Assembly (NCBI GenBank): GCA_011620585.1 | Contig: WOYV01000070.1 | Span: 1-64,000, forward strand | Reading direction: 5' to 3' | DNA from: Draconibacterium sp. | Lineage (GTDB): Bacteria; Bacteroidota; Bacteroidia; Bacteroidales; Prolixibacteraceae | Length of the DNA: 64,000 bases | Shown here: positions 8,028-17,756 of the stretch, one piece after another | Position numbering within the stretch: the first letter of the stretch is position 1 | Layout: every line of letters begins with the position of its first letter | Notes under the pieces: model-generated | Databases searched by the model: none | The model's input: only the letters and a program-made list of their open reading frames with translations | Told to the model about the DNA's origin: nothing | Program-made: the position numbers and the translations under genes

Positions 8028-8282
8028 ATGTCTTCGCGACGTTTATCCCGGTTGCGCGACCGGGTTTTGGGTGGCGTGCTGGCAGGCTTTGCCGAATACA
8101 CCGATGCCAATAAGATGCTGGTGCGTCTTTTGTATGTTTTGCTGTCGTTGTTTTCTGCGGGTTTTTTCGGCTTTGTGGGTTATGTCATTTCCTGGATTAT
8201 CACTCCGGAGATACCAACTGGGAAAATTCCTTATTCTTCTGGGCTTATTTTTGGATTTTACGGTTCTTTCTACAAAAATTGA
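8028..8282 (+). CDS. PspC-domain membrane protein
   Basis: 84 residues. RLRDRVLGGVLAGFAEYTDANKMLVRLLYVLLSLFSAGFFGFVGYVISWIITPE has the PspC layout: a basic RxRDRxLGGVxAG start, then two hydrophobic stretches (about 30-47 and 48-58). PspC proteins sit in the inner membrane and take part in envelope-stress responses in enterobacteria; in Bacteroidota their role is mostly unknown. It is transcribed with the acidic protein immediately upstream. The gap to 8492 contains nothing I can identify. Confidence 0.8.
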   Translation: MSSRRLSRLRDRVLGGVLAGFAEYTDANKMLVRLLYVLLSLFSAGFFGFVGYVISWIITPEIPTGKIPYSSGLIFGFYGSFYKN

Positions 8283-8491
8283 CGCGGCGCTGTCGCTAAA
8301 ATAAGCTGTAGGGCAGCAAAATATTATTAAAATAAAAATCTGATATTTTACCGGACAGTGGTGAAAATGATAGTAAATTTTTCGTTTTCAAACTTTTTGG
8401 ACAGCCTCTTCTTTTTTATGCCTTTAATGTTTTAGTAATGCTGTTTTTCTTTTATCAGTTACATAACTGAAACTGTTTACTGCGACTTTTC

Positions 8492-9508
8492 CTACCCCGG
8501 GTCATACTCCGATTCGTTCAGTATTTTCTGATAATCTTTTTTCGCCATTAATTCAGCCAAAGTTACTTCAGGGTGTTTTTTCATGTATTGGCGGACAATC
8601 TGCCAGCCAATCCAAACTCCTGTTCTTCCGGGCGATTCAAGCGGAAACCCACTGGTGGTGGGAGCATCGTTAATATAGCGGACAATGTCCATTCGTTTGG
8701 TTGAGTACAACATTTTTTGCTCAATAAGGTAAGTCCACATGGCAGGTGCATTGGCAACGCACCAGTCCAGTTGTTGGGCAGTATATCCAATTTTTATGGT
8801 ATCGTGTGTGTCGGGCAACATTGCGTCGACGAGATACATCATTTTACCTTTTTCGATCATATTATCCAGCACACTGGTTGTCGGGTTCGGATCTTCAAAT
8901 TCGGTGATTGCCCAGGCAAAAGCCACATCCGCAGGAATACGTTCCTTGTACATGTTCATTACCTTGTATTGCGGCGTAGAACTCAGTTGCTGATAGAAAC
9001 TACATTCGCGTCCCAGGTATTTATCGAGGCTAATCCCGATAATATTTTCGGCTGTAACCACCGATTGATTAAAACCCGAAATGTAAGTAAAAATCGTTGG
9101 CAGCTCTTTGTCAGGAAAATGAAATCGATAGTATTTGAATGCTTTTTGCAGGTCTTTTTCAAGCCATTTTATATTGCTGAATTCCTGGAAAGTGGTGGTT
9201 TTTACTTGTGTGATCAGCGTATCGGTTAAAAAGGTTTTTATTAATTTGGGGAATTCTTCATCTCCAATTCCCCCGATTCGGATAATCCGGTATGTAAAAA
9301 GATTAAAAAAATCAGGATATTTGTTGCTCAGCTCAGTAACTGTTTGCAAAGTGTCTTTCCCATCTAAATCAAAAAGCTGCCGGCCAAATCGTGCCACTTC
9401 CACTTCGTCGCCGATCTGCGAAATGTCCACTTTCAAAGGGTTCCGATGACAGGCTGTAAATAAAACAATTGCAAACAGGGTGAAAAATATTGTTTTTGGA
9501 TACTTCAT
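8492..9508 (-). CDS. gldB: Gliding motility lipoprotein GldB
   Basis: 338 residues. The signal peptide ends in a lipobox with C20 (VLFTAC). The body has the GldB hallmarks: DEVEVARFGRQLFDLD near residues 34-49, YPDFFNLF, and a C-terminal VNDAPTTSGFPLESPGRTGVWIGWQIVRQYM-like region in which SPGRTGVWIGWQIVR is highly typical. GldB is an essential lipoprotein of the type IX secretion/gliding machinery in Flavobacterium johnsoniae. It lies head-to-head with nadE, and a gldB-nadE neighbourhood is also known in flavobacteria. No other gld genes are in the window. Confidence 0.92.
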   Translation of the reverse strand: MKYPKTIFFTLFAIVLFTACHRNPLKVDISQIGDEVEVARFGRQLFDLDGKDTLQTVTELSNKYPDFFNLFTYRIIRIGGIGDEEFPKLIKTFLTDTLITQVKTTTFQEFSNIKWLEKDLQKAFKYYRFHFPDKELPTIFTYISGFNQSVVTAENIIGISLDKYLGRECSFYQQLSSTPQYKVMNMYKERIPADVAFAWAITEFEDPNPTTSVLDNMIEKGKMMYLVDAMLPDTHDTIKIGYTAQQLDWCVANAPAMWTYLIEQKMLYSTKRMDIVRYINDAPTTSGFPLESPGRTGVWIGWQIVRQYMKKHPEVTLAELMAKKDYQKILNESEYDPG

Positions 9509-9653
9509 TTTATTTGAAATTTAAATCAATACGAAGCGCTTAAAATAATATTGCGAAAGTGAACTAAAAATTGGAGATTTGCAATCGTTAGATATTCGGT
9601 TTCGATTGAAATGACATAATCAGGCGTCGAACACCGAACTTTAAACTTAAGTA

Positions 9654-11297
9654 ATGAAAGTATCACTCGTTCAGTTAAATTATACAATTGGCGATTTCGA
9701 AGGAAATTCGGGAAAGATTATTCGTGGGATTGAAAAAGCCAAAAAGCAAGGTGCCGATCTTGTGTTGTTTTCCGAGCTTTCGGTTACCGGTTATTACCCG
9801 CACGATCTGCTCGAAAAAAAGGAATTTATTCGCAGGGCTGAAGAAACAGTAGCTCAAATTGCTCAACACTGTAACGGTATTGCAGCTCTGGTGGGAGCTC
9901 CCCGGGTGAATGAAAACGAACGTGGAAAGAAACTTTTTAATTCGGCTTTTTTCCTGGCCGACGGAAAGATTCAAAGTATACACAACAAGACACTTTTACC
10001 AACCTACGATATTTTTGACGAATACCGCCATTTCGAGCCCAACCGCGAGTTTAGCATTGTTGAGTATAAAGGCGAGCGCATTGCTATTACTATTTGTGAA
10101 GATTTGTGGGATGAATTGCCTACCGCCAACGAATTTGGAAAAGACAAGCTGTATTCAGTTTCTCCGTTGGAAGAACTATCAAAACTGGATCCCAATTTTG
10201 TGGTCAATCTTTCGGCATCGCCGTTTTCGTATAACCAGGAAAGCTGGCGTAAAGATGTGCTGGTTTCGAAAGCTAAAAAGTACCATCTTCCTATTTTGTA
10301 TTGTAACCAGGTAGGAGCTCAAACCGAGTTAATTTTCGATGGAGGTTCGGTTTTGATCGATCGGGAAGGAGAGATTGTAAAAGAACTAAAGTATTTTGAA
10401 GAAGACAGTTTACTGGTCGATACAAACCATTTGGGGGAAAAGCAATTGCAGGCAGAAACCGGTTATATCGAAAAAATTCACGATGCATTGGTTTTGGGTA
10501 TCCGCGACTATTTTGGCAAGATGGGTTTCAAACAAGCTACTCTCGGCCTTTCAGGAGGAATTGATTCGGCTGTTGTGGCGGTTTTAGCGGTTCGTGCGCT
10601 TGGCGCCGAAAACGTGAGGGTGTTGCTGATGCCATCCAAATATTCGTCAGTCCATAGTGTGGAAGATGCACGCGTGTTGGCTGAGAATCTTGGAACCCGA
10701 TACGATATCGTTCATATTCAAAAAGCCGTAGATGCTTTCGAAACTGAGATGGCTCCGCTTTTCGAAGGTTGTGCCCCCGATGTTACCGAAGAAAATATCC
10801 AGGCCCGTGTACGGGGAATTTTTGTGATGGCCATCTCAAATAAATTTGGGCATATATTGCTGAACACCACCAATAAAAGTGAATCGGCGGTTGGATACGG
10901 AACATTGTACGGGGACATGAACGGCGGTCTTGCCGTACTGGGCGACGTATACAAAATGGACGTGTACAAACTGTCGCGTTTGATAAACAAAGACCGCGAG
11001 ATTATTCCTGAAAATACGATTATAAAACCACCGTCAGCCGAATTGCGCCCCGACCAAAAAGATACTGACTCGTTGCCTGAATACGAAGATTTGGATCAAA
11101 TGCTTTTCAACTACATCGAATTAAACAAGTCGCCGCGCGAAATAGCTGCGCTGGGTTTCGATGAAGAAATTGTACGACGGGTAATACGAATGGTAAACAT
11201 GAACGAATATAAACGATTTCAGGCCGCGCCTATTTTGAGGGTAAGTTCAAAAGCCTTCGGTTTTGGGAGAAGAATGCCGCTGGTTGCCCGATATTGA
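9654..11297 (+). CDS. nadE: Glutamine-dependent NAD+ synthase
   Basis: 547 residues in two domains. Residues 1-260 are a nitrilase-fold glutaminase with the triad E41, K112 (NKTLLP) and C148 (TICEDLW). Residues about 270-547 are the synthetase with the ATP loop SGGIDS (300-305). Ammonia released by the first domain is used to amidate deamido-NAD+ in the second, the last step of NAD+ synthesis. The length matches two-domain bacterial NadE. It is divergent from gldB with about 145 bases between them. Confidence 0.95.
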   Translation: MKVSLVQLNYTIGDFEGNSGKIIRGIEKAKKQGADLVLFSELSVTGYYPHDLLEKKEFIRRAEETVAQIAQHCNGIAALVGAPRVNENERGKKLFNSAFFLADGKIQSIHNKTLLPTYDIFDEYRHFEPNREFSIVEYKGERIAITICEDLWDELPTANEFGKDKLYSVSPLEELSKLDPNFVVNLSASPFSYNQESWRKDVLVSKAKKYHLPILYCNQVGAQTELIFDGGSVLIDREGEIVKELKYFEEDSLLVDTNHLGEKQLQAETGYIEKIHDALVLGIRDYFGKMGFKQATLGLSGGIDSAVVAVLAVRALGAENVRVLLMPSKYSSVHSVEDARVLAENLGTRYDIVHIQKAVDAFETEMAPLFEGCAPDVTEENIQARVRGIFVMAISNKFGHILLNTTNKSESAVGYGTLYGDMNGGLAVLGDVYKMDVYKLSRLINKDREIIPENTIIKPPSAELRPDQKDTDSLPEYEDLDQMLFNYIELNKSPREIAALGFDEEIVRRVIRMVNMNEYKRFQAAPILRVSSKAFGFGRRMPLVARY

Positions 11298-11401
11298 TAA
11301 ACATTTGGCCCAGGAGGTTTAGGCGCAAATTTTTAATACAAATAATTTTCGAAAGCGGCTAAAATAAACCCGAATCGTGGCACAGATTTAACAATTTTTT
11401 T

Positions 11402-11409
11402 TAGCTTTG
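11402..11409 (+). promoter_or_regulatory. -7 box upstream of the Crp/Fnr regulator
   Basis: TAGCTTTG fits TAnnTTTG and lies 26 bases before the ATG at 11436. I see no matching -33 TTTG at the usual 19-21 base distance. Confidence 0.4.
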
Positions 11410-11435
11410 ATGCTGTAAAACATACAGACGATTCT

Positions 11436-12137
11436 ATGTTAAATTCAGATTTGGGAGTTAAGGATATCATCGACAATCAGAAATCGATTTTTTATCTGCT
11501 TACTCCGGATGAAAAGGAAGAATTGCAGCACCATATTTCTTTGTCTCATTACAAGAAAAACGAATTTGTTTTCAAAGAAGGAGATACCCCAGGCGGTTTT
11601 ATGATTCTTGTAAACGGCAAAGTGAAAATCTTTAAGGAAGGCGTTGGTGGGCGCGAACAAATTATTCGTATGACAAAGCCATTGGGATTGATTGGTTATC
11701 GTGCTCTTTTGGGCGATGAAACTCATATCGGCTCAGCAGTCACACTTGAAGAATCGATGATCTGCACCATAAGCCCCGATTTTATATTTAACAGGGCCCT
11801 GAAAAATCCTGATTTCTCATTTAAAATCATTAAAAAACTTTGCAAAGAACTTGGTTTTTCAAATTCCCGTACCGTTACTTTAACGCAGAAACACATTCGC
11901 GGGCGATTAGCCGAATCGCTCATTCTTTTAAAAGAAAAATACGGTTACGAAAACGATGGAACTACTTTGCGTGCTTACATGTCGCGCGAAGATATCGCCA
12001 ACCTTTCGAACATGACAACCTCAAACGCGATTCGAACGCTGTCGACATTTGCCACCGAAAAAGTAATCGCGATTGATGGAAGAAAAATCAAAATCCTCGA
12101 CATAAACCGTCTGGAGAGGATTAGTAAGTTGGGATAA
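11436..12137 (+). CDS. Crp/Fnr-family transcription regulator
   Basis: 233 residues. Residues about 20-140 form the cyclic-nucleotide-type beta roll (FKEGDTPGGFMILVNGKVKIFKE), and residues about 160-230 a Crp-type winged helix with MSREDIANLSNMTTSNAIRTLSTF as helix-turn-helix. No cysteine cluster for an Fe-S centre is present at the N-terminus, so it is not a classic Fnr. The ligand is unknown. A dyad terminator follows at 12161. Confidence 0.85.
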   Translation: MLNSDLGVKDIIDNQKSIFYLLTPDEKEELQHHISLSHYKKNEFVFKEGDTPGGFMILVNGKVKIFKEGVGGREQIIRMTKPLGLIGYRALLGDETHIGSAVTLEESMICTISPDFIFNRALKNPDFSFKIIKKLCKELGFSNSRTVTLTQKHIRGRLAESLILLKEKYGYENDGTTLRAYMSREDIANLSNMTTSNAIRTLSTFATEKVIAIDGRKIKILDINRLERISKLG

Positions 12138-12160
12138 AAATCAACACCAGGTATTTAAAG

Positions 12161-12186
12161 CCGGACAAATTTTGTCTGGGGTTTTT
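12161..12186 (+). terminator. Intrinsic terminator after the Crp/Fnr gene
   Basis: CCGGACAAAA pairs with TTTTGTCTGG (one G-U), followed by GGGTTTTTA. It sits between the stop at 12137 and the end of the convergent murF-alr gene. Confidence 0.6.
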
Positions 12187-14656
12187 ATTCCTGCAAATAA
12201 ACCCGTTTCACACGCTGCGAAATCCCGGTCAGGATTTCATAGGGAATGGTTCCAATCTTTTCGGCCAGCTCACTGATCGAAATATGAGGGCCAAAGAACT
12301 CGACGGTATCACCACTTTTAACCTCCAAATCAGTAACATCGAGCATGAGCATGTCCATGCAAATATTTCCGATTATCGGAACTTTGGAGTTATTAATAAA
12401 GGCAAATCCGCTCCGGTTTCCAAGTTTCCGGTCAAGTCCGTCAGCATAGCCCACCGGAACAATCGCAACTTTACTTTCTCGATTTACTTTCCCTTTTCGG
12501 TTGTAACCTACGGTTTCTTCACGGTTGACTTTTTTAACCTGAGAAACAGTGCTTTTTAATGTTCCGATATTTTCGAGCGGAAGTCCGAGTTGTGATATTC
12601 CGTACAAACCAATTCCAAGCCGCACCATTTCGTACTGCTTCTCAGGGAACCGCTCGATCCCGGCCGAATTCAAAATATGTCGTTCGAAAGAACACTGAAG
12701 TGCGTTGCCAAGCCAGGCTGAAGTTTCTTCAAATTTTTGAAACTGCCTGCGGGTGAAATCATCAAGCGCTTCCTCGTCGCTTGCAGCCAGGTGTGAAAAC
12801 ACGGATTGGATTTTGAGTACGTCCGATTTTTTCAGATGTTCAACCAGGCGATCCAATTCGTCTCTTTCTTTAAATCCCAGCCTGTTCATCCCGGTGTCGA
12901 TTTTAATATGGACTGGAAAATTCCGGATGCCCGTTTCTGCAACACTTTCCGAAAACTTTTCAAGGAGCTCAAGGCTGTAAATATTAGGTTCGAGCCGGTA
13001 ATTGATGATGTTCTGAAAACTGTCCTGTTCGGGGTTCATTACTACAATCGGAACCACGATTCCTGCGTTACGAAGCTGAACACCTTCGTCGGCTACCGCC
13101 ACTGCCAGGTAATCAACCTTTTGGTACTGTAAAACGCGCGCAATTTCCACATCGCCACTTCCATACGAAAAAGCTTTCACCATACCCATTATTTTAGTAG
13201 AAGGCTTCAGACTTTTTCTAAAAATATTCAGGTTATTTACGAGCGCATTCAGGTTGATCTCCAAAACGGTTTGATGTGCTTTTTGTTGGAGTAGCGCCGA
13301 AATTCGTTCGAAACGAAAACGTCGTGCCCCTTTAATCAGGACAGCCGCCGATTGGAACTCGTGAGAAACAAAACCATGCTCAAATTCTTCAGCGCTTGCA
13401 GAGGTTTGTACCGGGATTGAAAACAAATTCTTTCTTTTCGATATTTCGGGCCCGATCGCGCACACCTGGTCAATTTTCCATTCCACCAGCAAACGGTTCA
13501 CCTGTGTGTACAACTGATCGTTTGGCAGTCCGGTTTGTTCGATATCCGAAAGAATAATTATTTTTTTTTGTGATTCACCGGTGGCTTGTTGCTTCAACGC
13601 CGATAAGGCAATGGCAAGCGAATTCAGGTCGGAGTTGTAAAAGTCGTTGATCAGTATGCAGTTATTAATCCCCTGTTTGATTTCCAAACGCATGGCTACC
13701 GGGCGCAGTTCGGCAAAACGCCGCAAATAGTTTGCCGGATCAAGTTCAAGCGCCATTAACCCGGCAAAACAATGACAGGCATTTTCAATAGCCGATTCAT
13801 CGGTAAAAGGAATGATAAAATCGTATGTTTTATTATTAAAATAAGCCGTAATAGTACTGCTCTTCATTTGTTTTGTAATTTCGAAAAACAGAACTGAAGT
13901 TGAATTTTTTGTACTCCAAAAAAACTTTTCAATGGAGTGCTGTTCGCAAAACGCTTTTGCTTTTTCTGCCAAAACCGGATGGTCGGTTCTGCAAATGAGT
14001 TTTTTGCTGTTGCTAAAGAGTAACAGTTTTTCACCGATTTTCTGTTCGATAGAAGTAAAAAATTCCTGGTGCGCATCGCCAATATTGGTGAATATCCCAA
14101 TACCAGGATCGATCACCGGCTGCAAATTCTTCATTTCGCCGGGCTGCGAAATACCGGCTTCAAAAATACCCAGTTCATGACCTGAACCCATCAGGAGTAC
14201 GGAGAGTGGGACTCCCACCTGCGAATTGTAACTCTTTGGGCTTTTTGCTACCCGAAAATCTTCTGAAAGCAAATCATGCAGCCACTCTTTTACAATTGTT
14301 TTTCCGTTGCTGCCTGTAATCCCGATCACCGGAACTGAGAACAAATGGCGGTTAAAAGCCGCCAGTTTTTGAAGCGCCTGCGTTGTGTTTTCCACCAGGA
14401 TAAAAGCGGCGTCAGCAGTAATCTGCTGTTTTTCGGATATCACAAAAGCCCGGATTCCTTTTTCCAGAAGTTCCGGAATGTATTTGTGCCCGTTATTTAC
14501 CGGGCCTTTCAAGGCAAAAAAAAGTGCATTGCTTTCGCGCTGGATCTGTCGGCTGTCAGTAGCTATCAATGCAACCCGGAAATCACGCAATTCATCGGGG
14601 ACGTAAAATGTTCCATCGAGGATTCCTGCAATTTCTGAAAGCGAAAAATGATGCAT
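12185..14656 (-). CDS. Bifunctional MurF - alanine racemase
   Basis: 823 residues from the ATG at 14656; longer upstream readings run into tdk. Residues 1 to about 460 are UDP-MurNAc-tripeptide:D-Ala-D-Ala ligase, with Mur-ligase P-loop GSNGKT (115-120) and SYNSQVGVP. Residues about 463-823 are a fold-type III alanine racemase: PLP lysine K494 in MVKAFSYGSG and the C-terminal VPVGYADGLDRKLGNRSG region. The fusion couples D-alanine production with its use in peptidoglycan and is a known arrangement in Bacteroidota. The start codon shares one base with the tdk stop (TAATG), so tdk and this gene are coupled. In the P-loop the residue after GKT is Ile where Thr is usual. Confidence 0.92.
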   Translation of the reverse strand: MHHFSLSEIAGILDGTFYVPDELRDFRVALIATDSRQIQRESNALFFALKGPVNNGHKYIPELLEKGIRAFVISEKQQITADAAFILVENTTQALQKLAAFNRHLFSVPVIGITGSNGKTIVKEWLHDLLSEDFRVAKSPKSYNSQVGVPLSVLLMGSGHELGIFEAGISQPGEMKNLQPVIDPGIGIFTNIGDAHQEFFTSIEQKIGEKLLLFSNSKKLICRTDHPVLAEKAKAFCEQHSIEKFFWSTKNSTSVLFFEITKQMKSSTITAYFNNKTYDFIIPFTDESAIENACHCFAGLMALELDPANYLRRFAELRPVAMRLEIKQGINNCILINDFYNSDLNSLAIALSALKQQATGESQKKIIILSDIEQTGLPNDQLYTQVNRLLVEWKIDQVCAIGPEISKRKNLFSIPVQTSASAEEFEHGFVSHEFQSAAVLIKGARRFRFERISALLQQKAHQTVLEINLNALVNNLNIFRKSLKPSTKIMGMVKAFSYGSGDVEIARVLQYQKVDYLAVAVADEGVQLRNAGIVVPIVVMNPEQDSFQNIINYRLEPNIYSLELLEKFSESVAETGIRNFPVHIKIDTGMNRLGFKERDELDRLVEHLKKSDVLKIQSVFSHLAASDEEALDDFTRRQFQKFEETSAWLGNALQCSFERHILNSAGIERFPEKQYEMVRLGIGLYGISQLGLPLENIGTLKSTVSQVKKVNREETVGYNRKGKVNRESKVAIVPVGYADGLDRKLGNRSGFAFINNSKVPIIGNICMDMLMLDVTDLEVKSGDTVEFFGPHISISELAEKIGTIPYEILTGISQRVKRVYLQE

Positions 14657-15234
14657 TATGGTTTGGTTGCTTTGTTGTAACAGCTTCGGCAGAGTGGCTC
14701 GTAGATGTCTTTTTCGCCGAGCAACACCACTTGTTCTTTTTCCGAAAGGCGGTGCGAAAATTGCGCAATGCTTCCGCAACGAACACAGATTGCGTGAACC
14801 TTGGTTACGAAGTCGGCCACCGCCATTAATCCGGGGATGGGACCAAACGGAACGCCTTTGAAATCCATGTCGAGCCCGGCAATGATAACCCGCACACCCA
14901 TGTTGGCCAGCTTTAAAACCACATCTGCCAAGCCATTATCAAAAAACTGAGCTTCGTCGATGCCCACCACATCAACATCGCCGGTAAGGAGCAAAATATT
15001 AGCTGAATTATCGACCGGAGTCGAACGAATCGAATTTTCGTCGTGCGAAACCACTTCGGTATCCGAGTAACGGACATCGATGGCAGGTTTAAATATCTCC
15101 ACTTTTTGTTTGGCAATCCTGGCGCGTTTGAGCCTGCGGATCAACTCCTCGGTTTTCCCCGAAAACATCGATCCTGCAATAACTTCGATCGTGCCTGCTT
15201 TTTTATGGCCGTTGACATCTCTTTCGATAAACAT
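14656..15234 (-). CDS. tdk: Thymidine kinase
   Basis: 192 residues, the length of type II thymidine kinases. P-loop GSMFSGKT (21-28), DEAQFF (93-98) with the catalytic Glu, and the zinc site C150-x2-C153 plus C182-x2-C185 are all present. It phosphorylates thymidine for salvage in the cytoplasm. It is the first gene of a two-gene unit with murF-alr (1-base stop/start overlap). A good promoter lies at 15268-15300. Confidence 0.95.
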   Translation of the reverse strand: MFIERDVNGHKKAGTIEVIAGSMFSGKTEELIRRLKRARIAKQKVEIFKPAIDVRYSDTEVVSHDENSIRSTPVDNSANILLLTGDVDVVGIDEAQFFDNGLADVVLKLANMGVRVIIAGLDMDFKGVPFGPIPGLMAVADFVTKVHAICVRCGSIAQFSHRLSEKEQVVLLGEKDIYEPLCRSCYNKATKP

Positions 15235-15267
15235 TCACCGTTACTCTTATAGTTTTTACTACTTTTA

Positions 15268-15300
15268 CAAAAGTATAATTTAAACGTTTTTCTGCACAAA
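15268..15300 (-). promoter_or_regulatory. Promoter of tdk-murF/alr
   Basis: On the minus strand TTTG (15300-15297), 21 bases, then TACTTTTG (15275-15268) matches the Bacteroidota -33/-7 consensus. The tdk ATG is 33 bases downstream. The box overlaps the start region of the divergent gene at 15301. Confidence 0.6.
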
Positions 15301-16077
15301 ATGGAAAATAAAAAACTACTTAATTTTCTTTTGAAGGATATTGCCGAGATCGAAGAACTATTTGCAGAGAAGGGTGGCAACGGTTTCGACGAATATGAAA
15401 TGGAATTTCTCCGCAGCCGTTTTGACGGATCAAAAAAAATTATACACATTCTGAATGAAAAGGTGGAAGAAGTTGAATCGCCACTTTCTCATAAAATTGT
15501 TGAAGAAGAAATACCGGTTCATTCATCTTTGGAGGGAAAAGAGGAAGTGATTGAACTTGTTATTGATAAAGCTCAGCCTTTAATCGACCGACACAAGGAA
15601 GAAGAGGAGATTGCTGATGCAAGGGACGATGAAGTGCCGTCGGAAGATGAAAATGCAGAAGAGGATGAAATAAACGTTCAAAATACAATAGCACAAGAAC
15701 TTGAAGAACCTGAAGAAGTGGACGGGGAAGCCGAAGATAAAAGTTTGGAAGAGCCACAACGACTTGGCGATCGCTTTGTAAAAGAAAAATCGCTGAACGA
15801 TCTTTTGGCCAATGGCAGCGATAAACTTGAAAATAAATTGTCGAACACACCGGTAGGCAGTTTACAGGGAGCCATTGGTATTAACGACCGGTACATATAC
15901 ATTCGTGAGTTATTTAATGGCAGCGCTGAAACTTTCTCGAAAACGGTTGCCGATCTCGATAAACTTCAAAATATACAGGAAGCGGTGGCTTATCTTCAGC
16001 AAAATTATAAGTGGAAGAAAAACGACGCCAGCCTCAAATTTGTCAACCTTGTAAAACGACGCTTTCCGAATGGCTGA
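15301..16077 (+). CDS. Conserved Bacteroidota protein with acidic linker, unknown function
   Basis: 258 residues in three parts. Residues 1-55 are helical (LLNFLLKDIAEIEELFAEK...EMEFLRSRFDGSKKIIHIL). Residues about 60-155 form a low-complexity linker very rich in Glu. Residues about 155-258 are a conserved block (LGDRF..EKSLNDLL, PVGSLQGAIGINDRYIYIRELFNGS, then QEAVAYLQQNYKW), which I know as a conserved unnamed C-terminal region in Bacteroidota. It is cytoplasmic by composition. It overlaps rsmI by 8 bases and is divergent from tdk. Confidence 0.75.
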   Translation: MENKKLLNFLLKDIAEIEELFAEKGGNGFDEYEMEFLRSRFDGSKKIIHILNEKVEEVESPLSHKIVEEEIPVHSSLEGKEEVIELVIDKAQPLIDRHKEEEEIADARDDEVPSEDENAEEDEINVQNTIAQELEEPEEVDGEAEDKSLEEPQRLGDRFVKEKSLNDLLANGSDKLENKLSNTPVGSLQGAIGINDRYIYIRELFNGSAETFSKTVADLDKLQNIQEAVAYLQQNYKWKKNDASLKFVNLVKRRFPNG

Positions 16078-16750
16078 TCCCGGGAAATTGATATTGGTGC
16101 CCACGCCAATTGGTAATCTGCAGGATATCACCTGGCGTGCTGTACAAGTTTTAAAAGACGCCGATATTATTTTGGCCGAAGATACGCGGGTTTCATCAAA
16201 ATTAATGAAACACCTCGAAATCGATAAACGACTCACTTCGCACCACAAATTCAACGAACATAAAACGGTGGGACACATCGTGAGCCAGATTGAAATGGGT
16301 AATGTTGTGGCGCTTATTTCGGATGCCGGAACACCTGCCATTTCCGATCCCGGCTTTTTGCTTGTTCGTGCCTGTGTCGAAAAGGGGATTGAGGTGGAAT
16401 GTTTGCCTGGTCCAACTGCCTTGATTCCGGCGTTGGCGGTTTCAGGGTTACCCACCGATAAATTTGTTTTCGAGGGGTTTTTGCCACAAAAAAAGGGTAG
16501 ACAAACCCGTCTAATATTTTTGGCTGAAGAGACAAGAACCATGGTTTTTTACGAATCTCCGTTCCGGCTTGTAAAAACACTTGGCCAGTTTGCCGAATTT
16601 TTTGGAGAAGAAAGAAATGCCTGTGTTTGTCGCGAACTCAGTAAAATGTTCGAAGAAATTAAGCGGGGAAGTGTGAAAGAATTGGAAGCATATTACGCGG
16701 CACATCCACCTAAAGGCGAAATTGTGATTGTGGTGGAAGGCAAATCTTAA
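16070..16750 (+). CDS. rsmI: 16S rRNA (cytidine-1402 2'-O)-methyltransferase
   Basis: 226 residues. Tetrapyrrole-methylase-fold motifs: LVPTPIGNLQDITWRAVQVLKDADIILAEDTR-like start (TPIGNL, AEDTR), ISDAGTPAISDPG and CLPGPTALIPALAVSGLP. The size is that of the short form without a C-terminal extension. It 2'-O-methylates C1402 of 16S rRNA. Its ATG lies inside the previous gene (8-base overlap), so the two are co-transcribed. Confidence 0.93.
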   Translation: MADPGKLILVPTPIGNLQDITWRAVQVLKDADIILAEDTRVSSKLMKHLEIDKRLTSHHKFNEHKTVGHIVSQIEMGNVVALISDAGTPAISDPGFLLVRACVEKGIEVECLPGPTALIPALAVSGLPTDKFVFEGFLPQKKGRQTRLIFLAEETRTMVFYESPFRLVKTLGQFAEFFGEERNACVCRELSKMFEEIKRGSVKELEAYYAAHPPKGEIVIVVEGKS

Positions 16751-16786
16751 AAATAGAGAGCCCGACTATTGCCATACCAATTATTA

Positions 16787-17506
16787 ATGAAAAAGTACAC
16801 GCACATATTTTTTGACCTCGATAACACACTCTGGGATTTTAAAACCAATTCGCTGCATGCCATGCACGAGACGTATAAAAAGGTGATACTGGATTCAACC
16901 GAAGCGCAGTTTGACGAATTTTTTAAAGTGTACGCCCGGCACAACCATCAACTTTGGGAAGCTTATCGTAAAAAACAAATCAAAAAAAAGGAACTTACCC
17001 AACTTCGGTTCCAGTTAACTTTCGAAGATTTGAATATTTCCGGGATTGATCCGCAGGAAATGAACGACCTGTATTTGCGCGAAATGCCCCGCCAAACCTT
17101 TTTGATTGATGGCGCATCAGACTTGCTTTCAACGCTGAAAACTTCCGGTTATAAATTGTTCATTATAACAAACGGTTTTTTCGAGGTTCAACATAAAAAA
17201 CTGGAAAGTTCGGGCCTGCAACCTTTTTTCGAAAAAGTATTTATCTCAGAAGAATTAAAAGTTCCAAAACCCGGTCGCGAAATTTTTGAGCACGCCATTA
17301 AATCGGCAAATGCAAAAAAATCATCGAGTTTAATGATTGGCGACGATTGGGAGGTAGATATTTTAGGCGCTTTAAATTTTGGGATCGATGCGGTCTATTA
17401 CGCTCCGAACGGTACCGACAGAGCTTCGGGGTTCTTTGGAAATACTGCAAAAAACAAGCTTATTGTAATAGAAGGACTTTCTGAAATAAAATTGGTTTTA
17501 AAATGA
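16787..17506 (+). CDS. YjjG-family HAD nucleotidase
   Basis: 239 residues from ATG 16787; a TTG at 16769 would add six residues without gain. HAD motifs: FFDLDNTLWDF (motif I), IITNGF (motif II), K in KVPKPGREIF (motif III) and MIGDDWEVDILGA (motif IV). The helical cap and the sequence order match YjjG-type 5'-nucleotidases, which remove non-canonical pyrimidine nucleotides in E. coli. The substrate here is by family. It follows rsmI by 36 bases. Confidence 0.85.
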   Translation: MKKYTHIFFDLDNTLWDFKTNSLHAMHETYKKVILDSTEAQFDEFFKVYARHNHQLWEAYRKKQIKKKELTQLRFQLTFEDLNISGIDPQEMNDLYLREMPRQTFLIDGASDLLSTLKTSGYKLFIITNGFFEVQHKKLESSGLQPFFEKVFISEELKVPKPGREIFEHAIKSANAKKSSSLMIGDDWEVDILGALNFGIDAVYYAPNGTDRASGFFGNTAKNKLIVIEGLSEIKLVLK

Positions 17507-17652
17507 TAATAAATTAGATAATTAGGCGCTTTGCTAAGAATTTGTAAAAAAAATCATCAAAATTATGTCGATTTGTTTGTGTAATTCGAAGTAAATTCGA
17601 TATTTGTAGTACTGAAATTTAACAACTTTTAAGATTTTTAAATACTGGAAGA

Positions 17653-17688
17653 GGGTAATCAGTGAAAAATGGGGTTTGGGGGAACCCT
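17653..17688 (+). promoter_or_regulatory. Conserved leader element of susC 1
   Basis: GGGTAAT (17653-17659), GTGA (17662-17665), then the hairpin GGGGTT-TGGGGG-AACCCT (17671-17688). The same arrangement occurs upstream of the second susC at 22768-22802 with a covarying stem. The hairpin ends 68 bases before the ATG at 17757. A possible promoter, TTTG (17576) and TATTTG (17601), lies upstream, so the element would be in the 5' untranslated region. Confidence 0.55.
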
Positions 17689-17756
17689 TTCACGGAAAAA
17701 ATTACATTGAGAATTTACTATAAATGCTGTTTAATTGTTAATTTAAAACTATTTCT

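Noticed and set aside
8717-9229. 170-codon plus-strand ORF over gldB
   Set aside because: It lies fully antisense to a well-supported gene and has no domain or upstream signals.
12185-14779. Longer form of MurF-Alr starting at 14779
   Set aside because: The extra 41 residues are an out-of-frame reading of tdk; the ATG at 14656 fits the family and the TAATG overlap.
15560-15850. Leu/Pro-rich minus-strand ORF
   Set aside because: It is the reverse complement of the Glu-rich linker of the gene at 15301.
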